DNA from: Candidatus Ventricola intestinavium
GTDB lineage: Bacteria; Bacillota; Clostridia; Christensenellales; Aristaeellaceae
DNA length: 5,075 nt
Direction of reading: 5' to 3'
NCBI GenBank assembly: GCA_018715105.1
Contig: DVMG01000265.1
Location: 1-5,075 of the forward strand
Below, in pieces: positions 1 through 5,075 of the stretch (the first letter of the stretch is position 1; the number at the start of each line of letters is the position of its first letter). A program made the translations under genes and the position numbers. The notes below the pieces were generated by a model. The model did no database searches. It was not told the DNA's origin and saw only the letters and a list, made by a program, of their open reading frames with translations.

Positions 1-26
1 TTGCCGACGGCCCGGGAGGCGTGACC

Positions 27-3000
27 TTACAGGAAATAGCGCACGCCGGACTCAAAGATCCGCTGATCCTTTTCTCCCGGGATGTTGATAGCCACATGCG
101 TGCCGATGCGCTCACTGTGGCCCATTTTGCCCAGCACGCGGCCATCCGGCGAGCAGATTCCCTCCACCGCAGCCATGGAACCGTTGGGGTTAAAGGGCAT
201 TTCCATGGAGGGCCGTCCATCCATCCCGGCATACTGGGTAACAATCTGGCCGTTTGCCATGAGCGTTTCAAGCTGTGCCTTCCCGCACACAAAGCGGCCT
301 TCCCCGTGGGAAACGGCGACCTGATGCACATCGCCCACGTTCACCCCCGCCATCCACGGGGAAAGGACGGAAGAAACGACGGTGCGCACATGGGTGGCCG
401 CATGGCGGCCAAGGGTGTTGTAAGTCAGGGTGGGATCACTCTGCCTGAGCGTACGGATCTCGCCATAGGGCACCAGGCCAAGCTTGATGAGCGCCTGGAA
501 GCCGTTGCAGATGCCCAGCATCAGGCCGTCGCGCTTTTGAAGCAGCTCCATGATCGCCTCCATGATGCGCGGATTGCGCAGAGCCGTGGCGATGAACTTG
601 CCGGAGCCATCCGGCTCGTCGCCCGCGGAGAATCCGCCCGGCAGCATCACGATCTGCGCGCGGCGAATGCCGCGCACGATGGCGTCCACGGATTCCTCAA
701 TGCCCTTGGCCGTCAGGTTGCGGAAGACGAACACCTCCGTCTGCGCGCCCGCACGGCGGAAAGCGCGGGCGCTGTCCAGCTCACAGTTCGTGCCCGGGAA
801 GGATGGGATGAAAACCCGCGGCGCTGCAACAGGCGCAGCCGGGCGCAGAGAACTGCGCCTTTCAAAGGGCTGATAGGGCGCTTTTTTCCACTCCGCATCC
901 CTCTGATCCGCTTCCCCCACGACGGTGGTGGGGAATACGCCTTCAAGCGGCTCCTGCCAGGCCTTTCGCGCCTCTTCAAGCGGCAGCGTCATGCCGCATG
1001 CATGCAGCGCCGCATCCCCGCATGTCTCCCCCACCACGGACAGGCCCTGCGGCACATCCGCGCCCTCGCGCAACTCCGCCAGGATGGAGCCATACAGGGG
1101 CAGGAAGAGCTCCTCTTCTCTCACACCGGTCAGGTTTGCGCCCACCCGGTTGCCCAGCGCCATCATCGTGACAGCCGCCGCCACGCCGCCGCGGCCCACG
1201 GTGTGCGCGCTGAGCACATCCCCCCGCACAATGGCCTGATGCAGGGTTTCATAGAGCGCCCGCGCCCGGTCATATTCCGGCACGAGCCGGCTGTCCACGG
1301 GCAGCCGCAGCATCACCAGGCGATGCCCCGGCCCCTTGAGGTCGGTGGAAATCACATTTCCAGCCTCCACGGCATTCACCGCAAAGCACACCAGCGTGGG
1401 GGGCACATGGAGATCCTCAAAGCTGCCGCTCATGGAATCCTTGCCGCCGATCGAGGGCGTTTCAAAGCCCAGCTGCGCAGACAGGCCGCCCAGCAGCGCC
1501 GCCGCAGGTTTGCCCCAGCTCTTCGGATTTCGGTTCAACCGCTCAAAATACTCCTGAAAGGTCAGCCGCGCGCGGGAGACATCTCCGCCCGCCGCGCAGA
1601 TCTTGGCCAGGGATTCCGTGACCGCATAGACCGCGCCGTGAAACGGGCTCCATGTGCTCAAATACGGATCATAGCCATGGCTCATCAGCGTGGCGGTGGT
1701 CGTCTCCCCCTCCGCGGGAATCAGCGCGGCCATCGCTTCATTCGGGCTTTCACGGTAGGCTCCGCCGTAGGGGGCCAGGATCGTTCCCGCGCCGATCGTG
1801 CCGTCAAACCGCTCCACAAGCCCCTTCTGCGAGCAGATGTTCAGATCGCGGAGCATGGAGAGCCATGCCTCGCGCACAGGCTTGCCCTTTGCAAAATCCG
1901 GGAGAGCCGTCAAATAGGGCTCGCGCTCATCCGGAGCGGTGACAAGGGCGCTGGCATGCTGCGTCACGCCGTTTGTATTCAGGAACGCGCGGGAAAGATC
2001 CACAATCGTCTTCCCCCGCCAGCGCATGACAAGGCGCTCTTCCTGCGTCACCACCGCGACCGGCGTGGCCTCCAGGTTTTCCTCATAGGCCATCTGCCGG
2101 AAGCGCTCAACATGCCCGGCTTCAATCACGCAGGCCATGCGCTCCTGGGATTCGGAGATGGACAGCTCCGTGCCGTCAAGCCCCTCGTATTTCTTGGGCA
2201 CCGCATCCAGGTCAATGAAAAGGCCCGGTGCCAGCTCGCCCACGGCCACGCACACGCCGCCCGCGCCAAAGTCATTGCAGCGCTTGATCATGCGGGCAAA
2301 TTCCGCATTCCTGAACAGACGCTGAATGCAGCGCTCTGTGGGCGCGTTTCCCTTTTGCACTTCCGCGCCGCATGTCTCCAGGGATTTGACGTCGTGCGCC
2401 TTGGAAGAGCCTGTGGCCCCACCGCAGCCGTCGCGTCCCGTGCGTCCGCCCAGCAGCATGACGACGTCGCCCGGCTGCGGATGCGCACGGCGGACATGAT
2501 CGCGCGGCGTCGCGGCGATGACCGCGCCCAGCTCCATGCGTTTGGCCACAAATCCGGGGTGATAATACTCCTGCACCTTCCCCGCGGCCAGCCCGATCTG
2601 ATTTCCATAGCTGGAATAGCCCTGTGCGGCCGTCGTGGTGATGCGGCGCTGGGGCAGCTTTCCCGGCCGCGTGCGGCTGTAGGGCATGCGCGGATCGCCG
2701 CTGCCCGTGATGCGCATCGCCTGGTAGACATAGCTGCGGCCGGAGAGCGGATCGCGGATGGCGCCGCCCAGGCATGTGGCCGCTCCGCCGAAGCCCTCAA
2801 TCTCCGTGGGATGATTATGGGTCTCGTTTTTAAACATGATCAGCCACGGCTCCTGCCGGCCCTCGACATGCGCGTTGACGACAATGGAGCAGGCGTTGAT
2901 CTCCTCGGAGGCATCCAGATCCTCCAGCTTGCCCATCTTTTTGAGCGCCTTGGCGCCCAGCGTGGCCATATCCATCAGGGAAATCTCTCTATGGCGGCCC

Positions 3001-3812
3001 TCATAGACATCCCTGCGCGTGCCGATATACAGCTCATAGGCCGCTTTGACCGGTTCACTGTAGGGCCCGTCCACAAACTCGATGTCGTCTATGGCGGTCA
3101 GGAACGTGGTATGGCGGCAGTGATCGGACCAGTATGTGTCGATGGCGCGCAGCTCGGTGATGCTTGGATCCCGCTTTTCCGTATCGCGGAAATAATCACG
3201 GCAGAAGCACAGATCCTCTGCGCTCATCGCCATGCCCATGTCGCGCACCATCGCGCCCAGAGCTCTGTCATCCAGCCTCGTAAACCCGCTGAGAATCTCC
3301 ACATCCTCCGGCACATCCGCATGCATGGCGAGCGTCTGCGGCTTATCCAGGGCGGCGCGGCGGGATTCGACGGGATTGATCAGGTGGCGGGCCACGGCGT
3401 CCATCGTCTCTTCCGTCACGCCGGCCCCCTCCAGCGCATACACCCTGGCGCAGGCCACCTTTGGCCGCGCCTGATCCGGGCTGAGCAGCTGCAGGCACTG
3501 GCTGGCGCTGTCCGCCCGCTGGTCATACTGCCCCGGCAGGTATTCCACGGCCAGCAGTCGCGCATCCATCGGCGGCAGCGTCTCATCGTAGAGCATATCC
3601 ACATTCGGCTCGGAAAAAAGGATGCCTTTCGCGCTGTCAAACGCTTCGTCGGTCACGCCTTCCACATCATAGCGCTGAAAGATGCGCACGCGCTCAATGG
3701 CCTGCGTCCCCAGCACTTCGCTCAGCTCGCGGCAGAGCTGCTGCGCGCTCACGTCATATCCGGGGCGTTTTTCCGCATAGATTCTTCTGACCTGACCCAT
3801 TCTCTGACTCAC
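27..3812 (-). CDS. purL: Phosphoribosylformylglycinamidine synthase, single-chain PurS-PurL-PurQ type
   Basis: Cytoplasmic FGAM synthase (FGAR amidotransferase). It converts FGAR, glutamine and ATP to FGAM, glutamate, ADP and phosphate, step 4 of de novo purine synthesis. Residues are numbered from the GTG start. A PurS-like N-terminal region (from about 8, VRRIYAEKRPGYDV) is followed by the linker motif DTYWSDHCRHTTF (225-237). The first AIRS-like synthase half contains NETHNHPTEIEGFGG (329-343), GGRTGRDGCGGATGSS (455-470) and GAGGVCVAVGEL (516-527). The second half contains SIGGKDSMSG (787-796) and TVGRGGVAAA (871-880). A class I glutaminase begins near 999, with nucleophile Cys1102 in LGICNGFQ and the His1169/Glu1171 pair in SHGEGRF. 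All expected catalytic motifs are present and the gene is complete. At 1261 residues it fits the single-chain clostridial/streptococcal form rather than the split purS/purL/purQ genes of Bacillus. GTG at 3812 is chosen because AAGGAGG lies 6 bases upstream. The in-frame ATGs at 3914 and 3878 lack such a site, and the ATG at 3800 is too far from it. No TTA, CTA or TCA codon occurs in it. Confidence 0.97.
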   Translation of the reverse strand: MSQRMGQVRRIYAEKRPGYDVSAQQLCRELSEVLGTQAIERVRIFQRYDVEGVTDEAFDSAKGILFSEPNVDMLYDETLPPMDARLLAVEYLPGQYDQRADSASQCLQLLSPDQARPKVACARVYALEGAGVTEETMDAVARHLINPVESRRAALDKPQTLAMHADVPEDVEILSGFTRLDDRALGAMVRDMGMAMSAEDLCFCRDYFRDTEKRDPSITELRAIDTYWSDHCRHTTFLTAIDDIEFVDGPYSEPVKAAYELYIGTRRDVYEGRHREISLMDMATLGAKALKKMGKLEDLDASEEINACSIVVNAHVEGRQEPWLIMFKNETHNHPTEIEGFGGAATCLGGAIRDPLSGRSYVYQAMRITGSGDPRMPYSRTRPGKLPQRRITTTAAQGYSSYGNQIGLAAGKVQEYYHPGFVAKRMELGAVIAATPRDHVRRAHPQPGDVVMLLGGRTGRDGCGGATGSSKAHDVKSLETCGAEVQKGNAPTERCIQRLFRNAEFARMIKRCNDFGAGGVCVAVGELAPGLFIDLDAVPKKYEGLDGTELSISESQERMACVIEAGHVERFRQMAYEENLEATPVAVVTQEERLVMRWRGKTIVDLSRAFLNTNGVTQHASALVTAPDEREPYLTALPDFAKGKPVREAWLSMLRDLNICSQKGLVERFDGTIGAGTILAPYGGAYRESPNEAMAALIPAEGETTTATLMSHGYDPYLSTWSPFHGAVYAVTESLAKICAAGGDVSRARLTFQEYFERLNRNPKSWGKPAAALLGGLSAQLGFETPSIGGKDSMSGSFEDLHVPPTLVCFAVNAVEAGNVISTDLKGPGHRLVMLRLPVDSRLVPEYDRARALYETLHQAIVRGDVLSAHTVGRGGVAAAVTMMALGNRVGANLTGVREEELFLPLYGSILAELREGADVPQGLSVVGETCGDAALHACGMTLPLEEARKAWQEPLEGVFPTTVVGEADQRDAEWKKAPYQPFERRSSLRPAAPVAAPRVFIPSFPGTNCELDSARAFRRAGAQTEVFVFRNLTAKGIEESVDAIVRGIRRAQIVMLPGGFSAGDEPDGSGKFIATALRNPRIMEAIMELLQKRDGLMLGICNGFQALIKLGLVPYGEIRTLRQSDPTLTYNTLGRHAATHVRTVVSSVLSPWMAGVNVGDVHQVAVSHGEGRFVCGKAQLETLMANGQIVTQYAGMDGRPSMEMPFNPNGSMAAVEGICSPDGRVLGKMGHSERIGTHVAINIPGEKDQRIFESGVRYFL

Positions 3813-3818
3813 GATACT

Positions 3819-3825
3819 CCTCCTT
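3819..3825 (-). promoter_or_regulatory. purL ribosome binding site
   Basis: On the minus strand AAGGAGG is followed by AGTATC and then GTG. The six-base spacing to GTG decides the start. The next in-frame ATG is four codons further on (18-base spacing), and the upstream in-frame ATGs have no comparable site. Confidence 0.88.
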
Positions 3826-3897
3826 GCGTTCTCGCGGGTATTACCAGGCAAAAGGGAATATTTCCTTCCCACGCTCATAAGGCGAATCAACATCCGC

Positions 3898-3926
3898 ATT
3901 ATAGCATCAAACATTCACCATTGCAA
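3898..3926 (-). promoter_or_regulatory. purL promoter, extended -10
   Basis: The minus strand reads TTGCAA (3926-3921, four of six matches to the -35 consensus), a 17-base spacer, then a perfect TATAAT (3903-3898). The -10 is preceded by TGC, giving the extended -10 pattern TGnTATAAT. Transcription would start near 3891 and leave a leader of about 79 bases before the GTG start. The spacing and perfect -10 make this the best promoter in the window. The leader is short, and I see no purine or PRPP riboswitch core in it. Confidence 0.75.
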
Positions 3927-3928
3927 TG
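3919..3928. repeat. 10-bp palindrome over the purL -35 box
   Basis: CATTGCAATG is a perfect palindrome that contains the whole TTGCAA -35 box of the purL promoter. A protein bound here would block RNA polymerase, so it could be an operator. A 10-bp palindrome can also arise by chance, and the -35 hexamer TTGCAA is itself self-complementary. Confidence 0.35.
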
Positions 3929-3985
3929 CAATCCGCCCCGTTTTGCGCCTGAATATGCCAATTTTCTTGCGGAATCGCGCAGATT

Positions 3986-4005
3986 TGTTCGTATATTCTC
4001 GAACA
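3986..4005. promoter_or_regulatory. Candidate operator: TGTTCG-N8-CGAACA dyad
   Basis: A perfect 6+6 inverted repeat (TGTTCG, eight bases TATATTCT, CGAACA) ends one base before the TTGACA of the TraX-family promoter and lies 59 bp upstream of the purL -35 box. A dimeric regulator could bind it. Each half carries CGAAC, the core of the Bacillus PurR box (AWWWCCGAACWWT), and each matches that consensus at about 11 of 13 positions. However, the halves point outward with only 8 bases between them, unlike the usual PurR pair. The LexA/DinR pattern CGAAC-N4-GTTCG is also not met. The regulator's identity is unknown. Confidence 0.5.
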
Positions 4006-4035
4006 TTGACAAGCATTTGCACCGTGCTGTATAGT
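4006..4035 (+). promoter_or_regulatory. Promoter of the TraX-family gene
   Basis: Perfect -35 TTGACA (4006-4011), an 18-base spacer and -10 TATAGT (4030-4035, five of six matches). The expected transcription start is near 4042, leaving a leader of about 30 bases that holds the ribosome binding site. The promoter diverges from that of purL; the two -35 boxes are about 80 bp apart. Confidence 0.7.
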
Positions 4036-4057
4036 ATAAGGGATTCACATTGCGACG

Positions 4058-4065
4058 AAGGGAGG
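4058..4065 (+). promoter_or_regulatory. Ribosome binding site deciding a TTG start
   Basis: AAGGGAGG is followed by seven bases and then TTG at 4073. No ATG in this frame lies nearby with a comparable site. The reading frame from this TTG opens directly into the first conserved helix of the TraX family, so the rare start codon is well supported. Confidence 0.8.
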
Positions 4066-4072
4066 CTGCTTT

Positions 4073-4777
4073 TTGTCCTCGTTTGCTCTCAGGCTCATCG
4101 CGCTTGTCTGCATGTGCATCGATCACATGGGGCTGGCGCTTTTCCCCTCGGCAAGTGTGTTTCGCTGTGTCGGCCGGCTGGCTTTTCCCCTGTATTGTTT
4201 CCTCCTGGCCCAGGGCTATGCCCACACGCACGATCTGCGCGCCTATGCCCGGCGGCTGCTCCTGCTGGCCTTCCTTTCCGAAATTCCCTTTGACATGCTG
4301 ATCTTCGGCCGCATTGCCAGCGGGATGGAGCAGAATGTCGTCTTTTCCCTGCTGCTGGGGCTTCTGGCCCTGTATGCGCTGGACCGGCTTGCGGGCAGGC
4401 CGCTGGAGTCCGCGCTTGTGGGAATCACCCTGTGCATGCTGGCGATGGTTGCGCGGGTAAGCTATGGCTGGCTGGGCATTGCGCTGTGCCTCGCCTTCCG
4501 TCAGGCCGGCAACCGCCGGGCCATGGGGGCCGTGTGCGCGGTTTCCCTGAGCCTCCTCTACAGCCTGAGTCTTCTTTTTTCCGGCGTGGAGCGCAGCTGG
4601 GTTCTCGTGTCCCTGTGTGCCGCAGGCGCCGCCCTGCCTCTGCTTTTTTACAACGGCCGGCGGGGTTTTTCCTCCCCCGTGCTCACGTTTTTGTTTTACG
4701 CCGCGTATCCGCTGCACATTGCGCTGCTGGTGCTTGTGCGCGCGCTTCGGATTGTGCCGCCGTATTTTCTGGGATGA
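4073..4777 (+). CDS. TraX family integral membrane protein
   Basis: A 234-residue polytopic membrane protein recognised by the TraX family pattern. DHMG (17-20) sits in the first helix. GRLAFPLYCFLLAQGY (34-49) is followed by HT and then by YARRLLLLAFLSEIPFD (59-74). QNVVFSLLLGLLALYALD lies at 87-104, and a C-terminal helix contains FYAAYPLHIALL (208-219). About eight or nine hydrophobic stretches span the chain, with Arg-rich short loops between them (for example 60-61 and 148-149). F-plasmid TraX N-acetylates the pilin subunit. Chromosomal homologues in Firmicutes are common and mostly uncharacterised, so an acyl/acetyltransferase role is only inferred. No conjugation genes are visible here. 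The gene is complete, starts with TTG, has its own promoter and appears monocistronic. It diverges from purL across 260 bases. Base composition is GC-rich like purL, so it does not look recently acquired. Confidence 0.88.
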   Translation: MSSFALRLIALVCMCIDHMGLALFPSASVFRCVGRLAFPLYCFLLAQGYAHTHDLRAYARRLLLLAFLSEIPFDMLIFGRIASGMEQNVVFSLLLGLLALYALDRLAGRPLESALVGITLCMLAMVARVSYGWLGIALCLAFRQAGNRRAMGAVCAVSLSLLYSLSLLFSGVERSWVLVSLCAAGAALPLLFYNGRRGFSSPVLTFLFYAAYPLHIALLVLVRALRIVPPYFLG

Positions 4778-4782
4778 GAAAC

Positions 4783-4810
4783 GAGCCGCCCCCTGCAAAG
4801 AAGGCGGCTC
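4783..4810. terminator. Hairpin after the TraX-family gene, possible terminator
   Basis: A perfect 8-bp GC-rich stem, GAGCCGCC (4783-4790) with GGCGGCTC (4803-4810), and a 12-base loop, starting five bases after the TGA stop. Its place suggests transcription termination for the TraX-family gene, but no T-run follows on the plus strand. On the minus strand it is followed by GTTTCTC, a modest T-rich tail, so it could also stop leftward transcription. The stem is certain; the function is not. Confidence 0.45.
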
Positions 4811-4830
4811 TCAGGCCATCAGTATAACGC

Positions 4831-4853
4831 TTTTCTCCCCCGAGGGGAGAAAA
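4831..4853. repeat. Perfect 10-bp dyad with 3-base loop
   Basis: TTTTCTCCCC (4831-4840), loop CGA, GGGGAGAAAA (4844-4853). The T-rich side comes first and the A-rich side last on the plus strand, with the reverse reading the same on the minus strand. This is not the layout of an intrinsic terminator, which needs a T-run after the stem. It would form a stable hairpin in RNA of either strand or a cruciform-prone site in DNA. Function unknown. Confidence 0.6.
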
Positions 4854-4909
4854 AAGATTCCCTCAATCCTTGAAAAAGCGACGCATGCCGCGAACGAAAG
4901 CGATGTCTA

Positions 4910-4972
4910 TGTCAACAAACTGAAGACTGTCAACGGTGACACATGAAATACGCAGTTCATCTTGACCGTTGA
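4910..4972. repeat. TGTCAAC/TCAACGGT repeat cluster with two-part stem-loop
   Basis: TGTCAAC occurs at 4910-4916 and again at 4928-4934, 18 bases apart. TGTCA-ACGG-TGACA at 4928-4941 is a small dyad. TCAACGGT (4930-4937) is a perfect inverted match to ACCGTTGA (4965-4972), and between them ATGAA (4943-4947) pairs with TTCAT (4956-4960) around an 8-base apical loop. Together they make an imperfect 43-base stem-loop. It could be a regulator-binding cluster, a structured RNA segment or a copy of a dispersed intergenic repeat. The sequence alone does not separate these. Confidence 0.5.
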
Positions 4973-4997
4973 TTGGCTCGGCTGCCTTTGTTATATT
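4969..4997 (+). promoter_or_regulatory. Possible rightward promoter
   Basis: TTGATT (4969-4974, four of six), a 17-base spacer and TATATT (4992-4997, five of six) preceded by TGT, which gives an extended -10. The predicted start near 5004 would transcribe out of the window to the right. The site lies in AT-rich DNA where chance matches are common, and it overlaps a leftward candidate, so perhaps only one is real. Its -35 overlaps one arm of the TCAACGGT inverted repeat. Confidence 0.4.
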
Positions 4998-5017
4998 CTT
5001 TAGTTTAAAAAAGTCAA
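4990..5017 (-). promoter_or_regulatory. Possible leftward promoter
   Basis: The minus strand reads TTGACT (5017-5012, five of six), a 16-base spacer and TATAAC (4995-4990, five of six). The start would be near 4983, reading through the stem-loop cluster toward the 3' end of the TraX-family gene. No convincing protein-coding frame follows it, so any product would be a non-coding or antisense RNA. AT-rich context lowers confidence. Confidence 0.4.
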
Positions 5018-5058
5018 TAACATATAACATCTCTTTCAATTTCTGCGATTATATTCTT
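4991..5058. repeat. Direct repeat TTATATTCTT, two copies
   Basis: TTATATTCTT occurs at 4991-5000 and 5049-5058, 58 bases apart start to start. The first copy includes the -10 of the candidate rightward promoter. The two copies may simply reflect the AT-rich composition. Confidence 0.35.
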
Positions 5059-5075
5059 CGATATAGTGTCTACAT
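4998..5075. other. AT-rich intergenic end of the window
   Basis: From 5001 to 5075 only 19 of 75 bases are G or C (25%), in sharp contrast to the GC-rich genes to the left. I see no open reading frame with a ribosome binding site, no tRNA-like fold and no terminator. It is most likely the upstream regulatory region of a gene outside the window, or the edge of a segment with a different origin. Confidence 0.6.

Noticed and set aside
1..26. Terminator or start of a downstream gene after purL
   Set aside because: Only 26 bases are visible past the stop. They contain CCCGGG but no complete stem with a T-run and no start with a ribosome binding site on the minus strand.
3813..3891. Purine or PRPP riboswitch in the purL leader
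   Set aside because: The leader is only about 79 bases, and I see no conserved core or three-way junction of either class.
3813..3914. Longer purL start at the ATG at 3914 or 3878
   Set aside because: The extension covers the purL -10 box or leader, lacks a ribosome binding site and adds residues not typical of the family. The GTG at 3812 has an ideal AAGGAGG.
3986..4005. LexA (SOS) box
   Set aside because: The Gram-positive LexA site is CGAAC-N4-GTTCG. Here the order is GTTCG-N8-CGAAC, so orientation and spacing are wrong.
21..4034. 1337-codon plus-strand reading frame as a gene
   Set aside because: It is the codon-register complement of purL, rich in His, Arg, Ala and Gln with no recognisable domain, and has no properly spaced ribosome binding site. 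purL on the other strand has every family motif.
3899..4798. 299-codon minus-strand reading frame opposite the TraX-family gene
   Set aside because: It is the codon-register complement of the TraX-family gene, low in hydrophobic order and rich in Gln, Lys and Arg, and it runs across the promoter region. It is explained by absence of TTA, CTA and TCA codons in the real gene.
4617..4946. Plus-strand frame overlapping the end of the TraX-family gene and running to 4946
   Set aside because: Its first part is an out-of-frame shadow of the TraX-family gene. The part beyond 4778 has no in-frame ATG and no ribosome binding site.
4907..4960. 17-residue minus-strand ORF and a 9-residue plus-strand ORF (ATG at 4943) within the stem-loop cluster
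   Set aside because: Neither has a ribosome binding site at proper spacing, and both are too short to judge from sequence.

Overview
The window looks like chromosomal DNA from a GC-rich member of the Clostridia (Firmicutes). Three things suggest this: a one-chain PurL of the clostridial/streptococcal type, strong AGGAGG-type ribosome binding sites, and non-ATG starts (GTG and TTG) on both genes. This is an inference from two genes and cannot be narrowed to genus.

Layout. Positions 27-3812 (minus strand) are filled by one complete gene, purL, encoding a 1261-residue phosphoribosylformylglycinamidine (FGAM) synthase. It carries the PurS-like, PurL and PurQ parts in one polypeptide. Positions 1-26 lie past its stop codon and show no start of another gene and no complete terminator. 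A 260-base intergenic region (3813-4072) separates purL from a divergent gene at 4073-4777 (plus strand). That gene encodes a 234-residue polytopic membrane protein of the TraX family. Each gene has a good sigma-70-type promoter here: an extended -10 promoter for purL (3898-3926) and a TTGACA/TATAGT promoter for the TraX-family gene (4006-4035). A perfect 6+6 dyad, TGTTCG-N8-CGAACA (3986-4005), abuts the TraX-family -35 box and is a candidate operator.

The last 298 bases (4778-5075) hold no convincing gene. They do hold a hairpin just after the TraX-family stop, a perfect 10-bp dyad, a cluster of TGTCAAC/TCAACGGT repeats that can fold into a two-part stem-loop, and two overlapping promoter-like sequences on opposite strands. 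GC content falls to 19 of 75 bases (25%) in the final stretch.

How it works together: purL serves step 4 of de novo purine synthesis in the cytoplasm. The TraX-family neighbour is a membrane protein of unknown chromosomal role and has no evident functional link to purine synthesis beyond the shared regulatory region. I found no clear new system. The items most worth checking are the operator-like dyad between the divergent promoters and the structured repeat-rich region at the right end.
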